Notes: generated by a model from the sequence alone, not told the origin. Counted from the first letter of the stretch, positions 12,071 through 25,628 are shown. The stretch: 64,000 nucleotides of DNA from Mucor racemosus (GCA_027405735.1 JAPEHQ010000011.1:1302001-1366000); one strand, 5' to 3'. A program made the numbers and translations.

Positions 12071-12395
12071 AGCATTCATTAAGTATATGGAAGAGTTTTA
12101 TAAGGTTTCACAACTCAAAAATAATATTATTATATGTCATAGAGTTTTTTTTCTATTAAAATAGCTATGTAAGGCAATGGTTTTCAAACATAATTAATTA
12201 AAAAGCGCCTATGAAATAAGATGCATTTTATTATAATAAATTGTATATCGGGTGTGGCGTTGAGAAGGTTGGTTCATTATAAGCGGTAATTTATTGATTT
12301 TTGATTTTAATGCCCCCCACCCCCGCCAGAAAAAATGAACAGAAAGAAGATCTTTTTTTCTTTTACAATTAACACAATTTCTATTCTACTTTTAC

Positions 12396-13624
12396 ATGGA
12401 AACAGCAGCATCAATATCCCACATATCGCAGCATGAGCTAACGTCACTGATTAGCGAAATAACATGTGCAAAGAGCAGTTCACTATCATTTATAAAAGGA
12501 TTTATACTCGGACAGCTCAGTGTAATTGTAGTCGTAGTCTTGGTATTAAGATATTTATTTACAGAAGATGTCAAGCGCGTGAATAAGGTAATTCATTGTA
12601 TGATACATAAAGTATAGGCTTGCTAATGAATATTATAGCGTTATATTCCATCTAGATTATCGAGTACACCACCTTCACGAGCTGCTATACCTTTACCGAA
12701 TGATCATATTACATCAAAAACCTATTACGATATGATGCATCATCCACCAGAGAGTACAGATTGGCTCAATGTTTTATTAGCTCAAGCAATTTTACAGTAT
12801 AGAGAAGATGCCAAAATCAATGATCGTTTGATTTTAGCAGTAGATGATATTTTGAATGGTGGAGTGAAACCTAATTTCTTGGGGCCTATCCATGTTACAG
12901 AACTTAATTTAGGAGAGGAATTCCCAATTTTCAGTAATGCTAGAATTAGAAGATCTGATGATGCTGGGTCAATGGTAAATAGTGATGCTATTATGGATGA
13001 ACAAGTATATATTCTTATCATTATTTTAGAGAGCTGAAATAGATTTCGAATACAATGATCAAGTTACATTAGGTATCGAAACACAACTTATTCTCAATTG
13101 GCCGAAACAGGCATTTGCAGCCCTTCCAATTTCACTTGTACTATCCGTTGTACGATTTTCTGGCACAGTAAAGTATCAATCTGCAATGCATTTTACAGAT
13201 GAAGTCTAACGCTTTCTTATAAAAGTTAACTATAGAATTAATAAGCCCTCCTGCAACAACCACTCAACCCGAAATACCCTTAGAACGTTATATTGCCATT
13301 TCATCTCATTCAGATTTTATTCTCGATCTTAAAGTACAATCTTTAATAGGATCTCGAACAAAACTCGAGGATATTCCTAAATTAAGAGATTTAATTCAAA
13401 CCAAACTTAGAAATGTATATATTGATAAACTTGTTTATCCCACTTTTGTTAAGATCAAGGTTCCCAACATGTGGAAAGATAAGATGGATACAGAAAATAC
13501 AGTTAATAACACAAACATTGATCCTGCTGCTACTGCTGCTGCTACTGCTGCTGCTGCTACTGAATTAGAGCCAACCGCAGCCGAGAAATTAGAGGAATTC
13601 GTCGAGGACATCAAAGAAGCCTAG
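12396..13624 (+). CDS. MMM1: Mmm1, ER anchor of the ERMES tether
   Basis: ER membrane subunit of the ER-mitochondria encounter structure; its SMP domain moves phospholipid with Mdm12. Exons 12396-12587, 12639-12974, 13030-13167 and 13226-13624 give 354 residues. One membrane segment lies at about residues 33-54, containing the family signature GFILGQLSVI. The SMP domain follows: TDWLNVLLAQAI, then FPIFSNARIRRSDD, RAEIDFEYNDQVTLGIETQ and ISLVLSVVRFSGT. The end of exon 2 is ambiguous. A 25-nt intron (13005-13029) would keep ten more residues, but the 55-nt intron 12975-13029 has a normal length and restores the family order GSM-RAEIDFEYND, so I chose it. An Ala/Thr-rich run (about 13525-13562) sits before the C terminus. 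Short N terminus with no signal peptide, as in yeast Mmm1. Confidence 0.93.
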
Positions 13625-13764
13625 CATGTAGTATTGGTGTAGAACATCTCCCAAGGGTGTATATAGTAGACAATGATTTGACCTTTTTTAAATAAAATTT
13701 TCATTTGTATTCTATATGTATTCGTTTTGTCAGTCTATTTTAATTGATATAAACTATATAAAAC

Positions 13765-16060
13765 ATGTATAGACCACCACCAGGAAACTATCAACCTGCC
13801 CCTGTAAGTAATCAGTCATCTAATATGAATATTATTCTAATAAAGTAAATAGTATGGCGGTTCACCAATACCACCACAAGGCATGCCTAATAATGGACAA
13901 TCTTGGCAAGCTCCAGGTGGAATGCCGCCTATGCCTCCCGCCGTAAATTACACGCTTATAAATGAATACATTTAGCATTTCTAACTTTATATATATAGAC
14001 AATTTGGAAAGAACACACAACACCTGAAGGTAGAAAATATTGGTACAATAACATGACTAGACAAAGTACTTGGGAAAAGCCAGATGACCTTCTTACACCC
14101 GAAGAAAAAGTGTTTAAAGGGTCTAATTGGAAAGAATATACAACTCCTGAAGGTAAAAAATACTATAGCAATCTTACAACCAAAGCAACAGTATGGGAAG
14201 TTCCTGAAGAATTAAGAGGTAACAAGATGGTTAAATCATTTGATGAATCTTTAAATCATTAACGTAATATGTATCTAGAACAACTTGAAAAGGCAAGAAG
14301 ATCAGCATCAATGAATAACGATATGTATGTTTGGTATATTTAAAAGTATTTAGTATTATAAACTTATAAGCAAACTTATAGGGCCCATCCTGCACCTTCA
14401 CACACAATGGCTACAGCTTTAGCCACACCATTATCTGCTCAATTTACACAACCCGTACCAGAATATGCAACCAAAGAAGAGGCAGAGAAAGCATTTTTTG
14501 GTTTATTAAAAGAGACTGGAGTCAAATCAGATTGGACTTGGGATCAAGCTATGCGAGCCATTATCACTAAACCATTATATCGCGCGCTCAAAACAATTGG
14601 TGAGCGTAAAGCCGCATTTCATACATGGGCAGATGCTGAAGCTAAACGAGAACGTGAAGAAAAAGAGCAAAAAGAAGCTCGTCAAAAGAATAATTTCTTC
14701 AACATGTTAAAACAAAAGGATTTGAAGCCATACACTCGTTTCCGAACCGTTGCAAAAGTTTGTGGCCATTTAGCACCATTTACCGCAATTTCAGAAAGGC
14801 AACGTGAAGCTTATTTCGATGAATACATTCAGAATATGCAACACGAGGAAAAGGATAGAATGCGAGATTTACGAAAAGAGAGTATGGACAAGTTTAGTAG
14901 ATTATTGAGATCCATTCCTGAGATTACGTATAAAACATCGTGGAAGGAAGCACAAGATTTGTATAAACAGTATCAACACAACACAGAAACATTTGAGGGT
15001 ATGGATATGCTCGATTTCTTATCAGTTTTTGAGGAATATAATCGATCATTATGGGAAGATCCATTAAATGAATTGAATGGAAAAATCAATGCCAGAAGAA
15101 GAAGAGATAGAAAGGCAAGAGAGGGCTTTAGAGAGTTAATGCACGAATTGGTTGCTCAACGTAAAATCAATGTTCGCACTTTATGGAAGGATATATTCCC
15201 TATTATCAAAGACGATCCTCGTTATCTTGCTGCAGTAGGATCTCCTGATTCCACGCCCTTAGATATGTTTTGGGATGTCATTGACGATTTGGACGAACAA
15301 TTATATCACCAGAAAAAGACAGTATATAGTGCACTTAAAAGATCTGATTTGGAAGTAGGTCTTGATACAACATTTGAGGAATATTTACAAGCAGTAGAAT
15401 CAGATAATCGTGTGAGAGAAGAAGTCAATCAAGACAACCTTCGATTTATTTTTGAACATTTACAATTAAAAGCACAACAAAGATTAAAAGATGAAAAGCG
15501 TCGTCAAGAAAAGAAGATGAGAAAGAAGTTGGATATCTTTAGACATGCTCTCAAACATGCATTACAACCACCTATTCAATTGGATGATACATGGGAAACT
15601 ATCAAGCCTCGAGTGGAACATATGGGAGAGTATCATGATATAGAGGATGAAGGATTAAAGCAAGAAGTTTTTGATAAGTATATGAAGCGTCTCAAAGTAA
15701 GTATTGCACTTGTTATTTTGGTTACATATATTAATTGTACATTGATTTAGGAAAAGATGGAAAACGGTGATGAAGAGGAAGAAGAAGAGGGCATGATCAG
15801 AGAAGATGAAGAAGGTATGATTAGAGAAGATGAGGATGTAAAAGGTAGTAGTAGTAGTCGACGAAGCCGTAGAAAAGATTATGATAGTGAAAGCGAAGAA
15901 TATAGAAACAAAAAAAGAAGAAAGGTAAGTTACCATGTTTTACCATGAAATCATTATATTCTAATATACACTATAGAGACATTCCTCTAAAGGATTCTCT
16001 AGCGCTGAAGAAGGTGAGGCCCTTGACGACTATCAAAACGACCCTCGAAGATTGAAGTAA
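13765..16060 (+). CDS. PRP40: Pre-mRNA-processing protein Prp40 (WW/FF domains)
   Basis: U1 snRNP-associated factor that bridges the 5' splice site with branch-site proteins. Seven exons: 13765-13803, 13853-13942, 13999-14218, 14279-14324, 14382-15696, 15751-15924 and 15977-16060; 655 residues. A Pro/Gly-rich N terminus is followed by two WW domains at about residues 46-70 and 87-112, each with the paired Trp and final Pro. A run of FF domains fills the long exon ([57 protein letters not shown], and others). The C terminus is very acidic, then Arg/Ser/Lys-rich. The 60-nt intron at 14219-14278 must be removed to avoid a stop and yields [12 protein letters not shown]. Lies 140 bp downstream of MMM1 on the same strand. 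Confidence 0.95.
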
Positions 16061-16172
16061 ATTATATAATAATAAAAGTTATAATTCATTTTAAGCCTTA
16101 TCCAGGTATACATTTATCGATTATTATACAATCAAAATAGTATATTGCCGTGTTTCCATGATATCTGGTATG

Positions 16173-16215
<43 letters not shown>

Positions 16216-16805
16216 GTTGAATGCATGAAAATCGATGTTGATTTCTGACATTTTGACGTTTCAACTCAGTTCAGGCACCATCATATTTCATGGTTTGTTG
16301 ATTGAGCATTATCTTGATACTTTCAAGGATTCTTTCTAGGTAACCAAAGCAATTAGGTTTAGGTGTAATTGGATAAATTACATTTAAAGTTTCTCTGATA
16401 TGTCATTTTATTTTATTTTTTGAGAAAAAAGCATCACACTTGGCTGAAAAGCTGTCGATTTGAAGTTGTATTAAATGCTGAGGCATGTGTACATTAATTT
16501 AGAAATGAAAAATATTAAAGAATACTTTGTATAACAGTGTTTTTTTCTTGCATCAGTTTATATTTAGTTAATTGCGGCTTCCAAAAGTGATTAAAGTTTA
16601 TGTAAAAAGGGAATAGCAAGAAATGTTGGTAGGGAATTGCTGTTGCAAAACCATTTTCCCGTAAGAGAATTTCGAAAAAACGTACTGCTCTCATTTTGTG
16701 ATTCACGGGGCGTGCATAAGTTTATAAGAAGTCTCAAATTTTACAAGTATATCCTTTCTCTTTTATTAAACACCTTATGTATTCTTAACTATTTATAAAA
16801 CTAAA
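16061..16805. repeat. Intergenic with 40-nt poly-T tract
   Basis: An uninterrupted run of T from 16174 to 16213 follows the PRP40 gene. The rest is AT-rich with no supported gene; the last 60 bp look like the leader of the next gene. Confidence 0.6.
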
Positions 16806-19800
16806 ATGCCCTATTCAATTAATCAACAAAACTTGGATCGTGAAATACCTTTATTCTTGGGTAATAATAGTAATAAATCAGGATCAAATTCAAATCTAAG
16901 TTATGATACCCCGAGCCAAAATAATAAGAAAGACGATAACCAAATAACATCTATATCGAGTTCTGATTATGCTCTAAAAGTTATATTTAGCCAGTTTGAA
17001 CAAATGGCAGATGCAAAGATGTCAATCATATTAAATATGGGCGTAGTAAAGTGTATACTCCAAAAAGATACTCGGCAATACAGTTTTTTTTTAATAGCTT
17101 TGAATATAGGATGCAGATGTTGATTTAAAGAGAATATTAGGACATGGCAGTGATGAAAACTTTGACAAGTTGATATATTCATTATCGTCACTAGCAGCTA
17201 CACAACAAAGTGGAGTTATCGATGCTGTAATGAGATGGAGAAAGGTAAAAGTAGAACCTTTGGATCCCCTGTTGATCAAGAGAGTTAGTGATTCAGCTCC
17301 TTTATCTCGAAGCCGTGAGATTCAGTCTGTTTTGAAAGAAAGACAATCAGTAAGTTTACATGAATATCATTGGAAATTAATGGCTAAATGTCCTGAAATA
17401 TCCTTGTCTTTAGCTTGCTTCTGTATTTATTCTTTGTAGAGCATTGATAGAAATCATCAAACGACTAACACCTGGATCTTTACCGGATGATCTCGGCGAA
17501 AATTTAGAAGAAATTGTATTTAATCAATTGAAAAAAGCAGATCCGTAAGTATAAAATGCACTAGGCAAAGAAGGGCAGGAGGAAATCTCAATCTAATTTG
17601 TATAGAGATGCTATCAAACGATCAAAAAACCGAACAGCAAGCATGGATTTATTCGCTGAACTTATTGGTGAATTATCAAATATTCGATTTGCATCTGTCA
17701 GTGATCGATTTATTGCAGAATTAGAGAAATACAATAGTCAAACTATCATGAAAGAAAGACAAGGACATATGGAAATGTTGATTAAAGGCATGCGATATCT
17801 TAAAATCAAAGTCTATCCTGTTGATGCTTTAGAAGAAACTGCCGATTTCCTATCAAGTTGTGCAAGCTTCTTCAAAAATGCACATGGTGCTAAAGTCAAA
17901 CATGCGTATGCAAAACTATTCATCCAACTATTATTACCCATTGCTGAAGTAGCTGTTGCTGAAGTCAATTTCCCATCATGGGCCAAAGCAGTGGATTTAA
18001 TGTACCCTCGTGCGCTAAAAATGACCCTTAAACCAAGACACATTCTAGCCGGATATCCGTTAGTTACAACATTATTATGTGTCAGCAGAAAAGAGTTTTT
18101 TGCAGCGAATTGGTCAAGCGTTTTAGAAAGTTGTTACCAAAAGTTCAACAAGGACAAATATACCCGTTCAGTGACATTAGGATGTGTATCTAGATTGACA
18201 TGGACATATTTATTTCGATGTACAGAAAGCATTGCAATTACGTTTAAGAAGATGGATGTAATCATAAAAACAATCTTTCCGCCTTATCGACGAGCAGTTT
18301 ATCCTGCAGATACACCACTCGATCATTTCATCTTGATTATATACTTTTCATTAATGCGAGATGTAGATTCAGGAACCAAAAAGATATTATGTTATTTGCT
18401 AAATACTGAAGCATCGTCAGCAAGTAATTCTCATAATTGGGACCTCATTAATCCTGAAAGAATGATTGTTGGTTTAACAGCTTTTCGTTTGATGCTTGCA
18501 GATCTCGAAAATAATGTACAAAAACCTCCTTTCCCTACAGATGTTGATATGGCTGGATGTGGTATTCCAATTACTTGTACAGCAGATGTATTTTCTGGGC
18601 CTATTCGTGCTGTAAAACCTGAAGTAACTGAAAAAGTAGAAGAAATTATATCTAAAACACTTTCTAGTTTGGATCAAACATTTGGTCGATTACTTGTTTT
18701 GGATGAGAAGAATATCATAATGCGTGCAGCTCAAATGACAAGCAGCGCAAACAACAGTACAATCACTACCAATTATTCTGTACCCATCTTTGCTAATACA
18801 GTGGGTTCATCTGAAGGACCTCAAATTCATCATCAATATACTAGTTTCAGTGTATCGTATACCAAAGATAAACAAGCTTATTTCGATGTAATCAAGACTA
18901 TTATTGATGGTATGCCTCGAATTATGCCTGCAGGTATTCAATTGCGTAATTTGGTTGATATCCTTTCAAGATATACCGTACATACAGATCCAGAAATCAT
19001 CAAATCTGCCTCCAAGGCATTATTACGAATTGCAGCACAAATCGATAGTCAAACAGTAGTATTGGGATTCTCACATTTCATTTGCAAGATAGAAGACAAG
19101 TTTTCAGATGTAATTCAATCATTAGCAAGTGGTCCTTTAATCGTGACATCCTCAGGTGGTAGTAGCTCAAGTCAAATGAATGGTGGTGTTATCAAATTAT
19201 ACGTCGATCTTTTATCTATTTGGATAGATCAATTAGATGCTACATCTTTGGATGAAAGTAAATTTTCTGATTTAGTAAGAGAAACAGAAGCAAATGGTCT
19301 CTTGTTTTTATGTAATCAATCAGCCTCGATTCGTAAATTTGCGGTTCAAATCATCAAAATGGCAGCCAAATTAGCAGATAAATTGAAGCCAACTACAACA
19401 ACCACAACCACACCTACAACCACAGCAGATGAGCAACAAAAGCCGACTAACCTTAATCAATTACTAGAAACAGTTGGCCAAGAATTGATTCAATTTGATA
19501 AAGATTCTAATGCTTTGGGAGGTAATAAACTCACCACAGATGTCCGTAATCGAGTTCTTCAGCATCAACGCCGTGGTCTCGACCATGTTTTATTACAAAT
19601 TGCAGAAAGTGATCACACCGCGGATGTTACCATCTGGAATATTTGTTTGCCACAGGTCTTTAAATTATGTTTTGAAAGATTTCCAAAGATTACGGCCGAA
19701 TGTCGCCAAGGAATCTGTACACGTTTACTACAAATCCAGCCTTCCATCTTGGCATGGGTAGAGACAATGAAAGCTGGTGCAACAGGCACGCTTAGTATGG

Positions 19801-22800
19801 CAAAAAGTAGCACAAATCATAACAAGACGGCGAGTCCCGAGACAGTTGAACAATGGCGCATTTACCTTATTTTCGCATGCGCTACAGCTGTTCGTGTAGA
19901 CAGCCCCACGATATCTTTGCCTATTTGGTCTCATGTGGGCCGTAAAGGGTCAGCAAATATTGAACGTATATCAAATACTCGGGATTTATTCCGTTTAGTC
20001 TCGCCTTATTTAACTTGTGAGCATCGTGCTATTCGAGAAAGTGCTATTGAAGGTCTAGGCAATATCAATCAAAATGTATACAAATCACTCATATCTGAAC
20101 TGGAAGGTTATGTCAAGATTATTTTAGATGATGGTAAACAACGTAATAACCAAAAACCATATCAAAATAAACGAAGCAAGAAGAACGATCGTTTGCGTAT
20201 CTCTGTAATGAACGTATTGGAATTGACAGCCGGTTGCTTGGCAGATGGTGAATCTGTCAAAGACAAGGAATTAATGAATGTTATTATGAGTTATATCAAA
20301 GAAACTAAATCCTTTTTGGGCGATACAGAAGTGCAGATCGAATGGGAATATCAACGTTTAAGAATATACTTGTGTGGATTAGTCGAGAAACTATATGAAA
20401 GTTTAATGCAATTAGAAGATTCTACATCACTCATGTCATTTGAAACAAGATTGAGCTTATACAAAATGTTTGAAGAATGGTGTGGTTATGGTGCTACAGC
20501 AAAGACATCTCAACAACGTGAAGCAAGTATGATTCGAGATGTATTAGAGCAATGTAAAGACCCTAAAGAAAGAACAAGCATGACTCAATTAATGGAAGAG
20601 GAGAGAAAGACTTTGGAATCAGCTTCTTTAAACGCCATGTCCACATTGCTAGTAAGTAAAACCTCACAACCGAATTACATTCAGACATTTACTTTTTGTA
20701 TAGCGTGGTCCATTGTATGCCTATCTTGGGCAAAAGAAAGCTAGACAAGCTATTATTCAATTCGATACTCTAAACGTACTTCGTTGGATTGATGCCATTT
20801 TTGAAAGCCGTGATCCCAAATATCATGCTATTGCTCGGTAAGTTTATGATTCAATATTCCATTTAGTAAATCATCTAATCTCTTTGAAAAATTAGTCGCT
20901 CACTTGAAGCTGTAATGATTTACAATCAAGATCAAACTGTCTTGTTGGACGATATCATTGAACAATGTTATGCAGGCAATCCCAAACTAGAATTCACACA
21001 AGGTTATTTCCAAGCTCTAGCAGAAATTGTAACTCAAGTTGAAGATTATCCTTGTCATATCCATCAAATCATGAGTTTAGCTCTCTTTAAATCAGGCGAT
21101 GCTAAAAAGACCATTAGAAAAACTGCTATAAATCTATTACGTGTCATTGAGGAGCGAGTATTTGCAGATTCTTGTGCTAAGGAATATGAAATTGGTATTA
21201 CAAGTAGTTTACCAGCCATCTATAAACATACCCAAACACTTTTATCAGCACGTTTAGCATTGGATCATCCTGAACAAACATACTCCATGCTCTCTGAAAT
21301 TACCCAACGATTTGAACACATCAGTCCTAATTCGCAGCGTGAGGTATTGACTTACATGCTACCCTGGCATCGTAAGGTAGATTTAAATGTAGGCCCTCAT
21401 GATACTGAACTCAGTGCATCCGCCTATATGGTTTTATCCAATCTGTATTACATTACTGTCAAGTTTGGTGATGTTTATGTTAAAGAAACAGCTGCTTTGT
21501 GGAGCCAATTAGTTGATAACGGTCGCAATGTACGAGCTATCATTATGTATTTGCTTGATATGGGTCAAGAAACTCGTAATCCTTGGTTTTTGATTCATGC
21601 TAAACGAGTTTTCGTGTGCCTTGGTCGTACGCATGCTTTTGCTACTGTTACAGAAGAAGTCATTGCAGAAATCACACCACGATCTATGGTCCCACAATTA
21701 AAGGAAGTCAGTACTCGCCATGCTCATGCATTTCCTATGCTCTTTGTAGCAGATACAGAGAAAGTTTTGCCCAGTTATCCCAAGCGTCCTGTATTTTCAA
21801 GAGGTCAATTAGCTATGGTTTTCTTGGTTGATTTAGCTATTGAAGCAGGAGCTGATTTAGCACCTCATTTGCCATTATTGCTTCACAGTATTTTTGTGCA
21901 ATTGGATCATCTCACAAGTATCGTATGTGATCAATCTCGTTGTTTCTTGATTAATTTAATTCATTCCATTGTGGTAAGACAATCTATCGATTCTGAGGCT
22001 TCTCAGAAAGCATCTGAGATCATTCAATGGCTGGTCAGTAAAGAAGGAAAACGTTTGTGGGCCTATGAGAATATCACACCTGTAAATCGACGTATTACCA
22101 GTGCAGATGAGATCAAAGTACTGTTACAACAAGTTGTAGGCGTATTTTCTTATGAGGATAGAGATTTACGACAAAAATGGGGCGAAACAGCTCTTAAATG
22201 GGCTACATGTTGTTCAGTCAGACACATTGCTTGTCGTTCATTTCAATGTTTTCGTGCATTGATGCCAGCATTTAATCAACACATGTTGGCAGATATGTTG
22301 GCTCGTTTATCCAACACTATTGCAGATAAATCAGAAGAGATTCGTGGTTTTGCATTGGAGATTATATTGACATTAACAGAAGTGGCTAAAGCTATGGACA
22401 AGGCTCAAATGGAACAATTTCCGCAATTATTCTGGGCTGCAGTAGCATGTCTATATAGTCCTTATGAATCAGAACATTGTGAAGCATTGTTATTACTAGA
22501 TGTAGTTCTTCAAAAGAACGAGTTTAATCCAAAGTTGGCAGAGAGTTTCCCAAAGAGCTGGTCGAGTGAATTTGATGGATTGCAGCCATTGTTACTGAAA
22601 GGTTTACAATTTTCTTCTGCTGAAAAGGAAACATTCAACATTTTGGACTATATCTCTCTGCAAGATAATTTACCATTGATTGATCCTACAGAAACTAGAT
22701 TAATGTATCTGTTATTGGGAAGTATACCTCGATTATTACATGGCCTTGATGAGGAAATGGTTGATCCAGAAGCTGTTGCATGGTGCAATAAACTAGTAAA

Positions 22801-23632
22801 ACTATTTGAAGATTATGGGTTACCCGGTATACAACGTATTTTAGCTACATATCCTATTCAAAAATCTAAATTCCAAGAAGATTTCTTGAAGCAGATTTTG
22901 GGTAGCATGCGAGATGTATTTTTCACTCAATATTGCCAACAAGCTTTCATGTTTTCCATGTTGATGGTCAAAAACAAGAACCATTATTATCGAGACAAGA
23001 CATTGCTTTTGATTGAAAACTTGGTGCCCTATGTAACGGGCAAAATGTTGAGAACATCAAATGAAGTATCTATTGATATTGCCGTTTTGGAACCACTATT
23101 ACAGCTTGTACCTACAGAATATGCTGATCGAGCTTTATCAGTACTAAATTCTGGTATACATGCATTCGCATCAAGTGATGGTAGTTTGACAGATGATACA
23201 GAATTGATTTGGGGTTTCAACAACTTTGCTGCTGCAGCCAAAATTACTCGACATAACATTCATGCAGTTGTATTTGAATGCTCTTCTATTACAAATGAAG
23301 CACCTATTGAACATAATATCCAATTCTCCGTAGAAGACTATTCTATGATGACTGGTGAAGCGGCTGCTGCTGCAGCGGCTGCAGATACTGAACGTCGTGA
23401 AGAGATTCCAGTACCAATGACGGATGGTATTCCTATCATGAGTGGATCTCCAGCAGTAGCAGTTGCTTATGGCGATGATTTAATGAATGCTTTGAAGGAT
23501 TTGGATGACTTTTTCAATGAAGATGGTGAACCAATCTCTCCATCAAGCTCTAGTAATTTATTTATGGGAGTACCGAATGGTGAACAAAGCGGACCCTCTG
23601 GCCCAACCACACCTAATAATATCAATGAATAA
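16806..23632 (+). CDS. TAO3: Cell-morphogenesis protein, Furry/Tao3/Mor2 family
   Basis: Very large scaffold of the RAM/MOR pathway that works with the NDR kinase (Cbk1/Orb6) and Mob2 to control polarised growth and cell separation. Six exons: 16806-17045, 17110-17349, 17414-17544, 17606-20651, 20704-20837 and 20896-23632, giving 2175 residues; family members are usually 2000-3000. N-terminal HEAT-like repeats carry the family block VIDAVMRWRK, ALIEIIKRL and MDLFAELIGELSNIRF; the middle and C-terminal cell-morphogenesis regions follow (for example SPYLTCEHRAIRESAIEGLGN and RGPLYAYLGQKKAR). Exon 3 is read from acceptor 17412-17413 so that LASVFILCRALIEIIK forms. A Thr-rich insert (about 19395-19425) and an Ala run (about 23360-23385) are low complexity. 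The C-terminal Ser/Pro/Asn tail is probably flexible. TAO3 is used as the yeast orthologue name; PAG1 and Mor2 are equivalents. Confidence 0.93.
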
Positions 23633-23716
23633 AGTACATATAATTATTATTTAAACATAATTTATCGTGATATATTATACTATAAAATGATCCTGAGATG
23701 CTCCTCTCCCTTTCTT

Positions 23717-23761
<45 letters not shown>

Positions 23762-24097
23762 ATTTCTGGTTTTGGCATATATACTTGAAAAGTCGAATCT
23801 TTTTCTCAAAAAAGACAAATTTATGACCTTCTCGGCATTGGTAGCTATATTTCTATTTCTGTATCAAAAGCACATCTTCAGATAGTAAAAGCGCAAAATT
23901 TCGTGTGTGTGTCTATGCGTATAATTCATCATAGTCATCCTATAAATATTTCATCATTTTACGGCCATTGTCCGTCGATATTGTGCATGCAACACAACAA
24001 TAATAAGAGGGAATACATTGTTTTTTTATTACTGTTTCTGATTAATGATTCTGCATAGTTATATTGTGCGTCTGTTGTATTATTATTATTATTATTA
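23633..24097. repeat. 3' flank of TAO3 with (CT)n microsatellite
   Basis: Between convergent genes TAO3 and EMC5. Contains a pure CT dinucleotide run at about 23721-23757 preceded by CTTT repeats from 23711, and an ATT repeat at 24081-24100 that reaches the EMC5 stop codon. Confidence 0.7.
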
Positions 24098-24612
24098 TTA
24101 AATCTTTCTGCCTTGTTGTGATTGAGCAGAAACAACTTGACGATGGTTAAATGTTACAAAAGAGGGTCTTGTGTCGATTTTATCGATTGTCCTAATAGAA
24201 AACCAAAAATGTCAATTCATTGCACTTTGTTATTGAATCATAAATCTAAAACATACATTTTGGCAACCTCTGTTTCGATTGCAATAGGCTTAAACGCGTC
24301 TATAGAGAAAACTACACCTACAAGGGCTACAAAAGCAGAGGCTAAACATTCTGTAATAATCTATGTATTGAATTAGTATCAATGACCGAAATTGCACATG
24401 TTTGTGTTGTTATTTACCTCGATGGGAAGTGATGTATCGACTTGGTCTACGGCTTTGATATATGCAAGGTCTATTGATTAATCATTAAATTAGTCAAAAT
24501 GGAAGTTTTATCGAATATCTATCCACATACGTTCATAAGTAGAATATGCAGAATGAGCAAGGAATAAAGCACCTATTAAGGCTACTATTTTTCCAGTTTG
24601 TTGAAAGCTCAT
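24098..24612 (-). CDS. EMC5: ER membrane protein complex subunit 5 (EMC5/MMGT family)
   Basis: Small subunit of the ER membrane insertase EMC. Four short exons on the minus strand: 24531-24612, 24418-24470, 24257-24360 and 24098-24191; introns 60, 57 and 65 nt; product 110 residues, typical for fungal EMC5. Two membrane segments are seen, GKIVALIGALFLAHSAYSTY at the N terminus and CLASAFVALVGVVFS in the middle, then a cytosolic tail ending with RPSFVTFNHRQ, matching the HPSF..FNHRG motif of the MMGT family. No single exon is long enough to show the gene; the three splice junctions all restore one frame (YEH-LAYIKA, LPIE-IITECL, AKM-TIDKID). The start lies 155 bp downstream of the prefoldin gene, same strand. 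Confidence 0.88.
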
Positions 24613-24766
24613 TTTGATTTAACAGAAAAAAAAAGAAGGTTTATTATTAAAATCAAGGAAAAAGAAGGTAAATTTTATTTGTATAAATGTTTGTGTGTTG
24701 TGTTGTGTGCGTTTCCGTGCGTCTTGTCAATCAAATCTTGGGTGCATATTTAGTTTCCGCATTTAT

Positions 24767-25628
24767 TTAAGCTGAAGCTTCGACAGCAGATCCTTGTTGT
24801 TCTCTCAAAATACGTCTTTGTTTAACATCCCAATTGTATACACGAGCAGTATCTATTGTTGAAAAAAGAAGAAAGAAAACAGAATCAAGTTAAGGTATAA
24901 TATTATAATTTGAACATTTTGAAACCCTAAAAAATATAAACATTAGACTGTAAAAAAAAAGGATACTGACTTCCATAGTTGTGATTTGACTTCTCAAGAA
25001 CTCAAGATCTTCTAATGTATTCTTTAGTGAGTTCTTGGCAGTATCAAGCTTAGAAGTTAACAAATCCTTTGCTTCCTCACAAGTATATTCAAGCATAACA
25101 TTTGCCTAACATAAAATCATTTAAAACTTCTTGTTTTTCTGCATCATCAAATTTTAACCTACACCTAACCAAAGATATACAGAACCAGTAGCCTCGATCT
25201 TTGCCTTTGCATACAATGTATCGTTCAACTCAAAATCTGTATATAAAGGTTCTTGACTATCTTGTTTCTCGGTCAATAAGTCGACCATGGCAATAGTCTT
25301 TTCAATTTCGGGAATCTTTTCTTCCAAAACTTTTCTACGTTGCAATAAATTGATTTCCATAAATTTATACTTGCTAAATTCGATAAAAAACATTAGGTTT
25401 TCGTTATCATATTGAGTTGTTTACTTACCTAATAGCTTCTTGGAATTTTTTTAATACAACTTCAACAGGTTCTGCTTCAGAAACATAATCTTCAACGCGT
25501 TCCTGATCATATTTACATGTTTAATCCAAAAACAGATCTATATTTACTTTTTTGTATGTCAAATTACTTACCACAAAAGGAGAGCTGGGAATACCACGAG
25601 GGTTAGACATTAACTTTTGTTCGCTCAT
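24767..25628 (-). CDS. PAC10: Prefoldin subunit 3 (VBP1/Pac10 family)
   Basis: Alpha-type prefoldin subunit; the hexamer hands unfolded actin and tubulin to the CCT chaperonin. Exons on the minus strand: 25572-25628, 25429-25502, 25163-25373, 24967-25105 and 24767-24852; 188 residues, normal for the family. Landmarks: NPRGIPSSPFV at the N terminus, a coiled coil from about residue 45 to 85, the beta-hairpin region LYAKAKI, SVYLWLGANVMLEY at the centre, and the second coiled coil ending TTMEVNTARVYNWDVKQRR. The last two junctions are fixed by these conserved residues. The fourth intron (24853-24966, 114 nt) is twice the length of the others, begins GTATCCTTTT and carries CCTTAAC, which are minor-spliceosome-like signals (see findings). 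Confidence 0.92.
24853..24966 (-). other. Candidate U12-type (minor-spliceosome) intron in prefoldin gene
   Basis: Read on the minus strand the intron starts GTATCCTTTTTT, matching the U12 donor consensus RTATCCTTT, and contains ACCTTAACTT, matching the U12 branch consensus TTCCTTAAC. The other introns resolved here start GTAAGT, GTATGT, GTAAAT or similar. The branch adenosine is about 37-38 nt from the acceptor, longer than the usual 10-20 nt for U12 introns, which keeps this a candidate. Confidence 0.55.

Noticed and set aside
13005..13029. 25-nt intron in MMM1
   Set aside because: Far shorter than any other intron here; the overlapping 55-nt intron 12975-13029 restores the family sequence and has a normal length.
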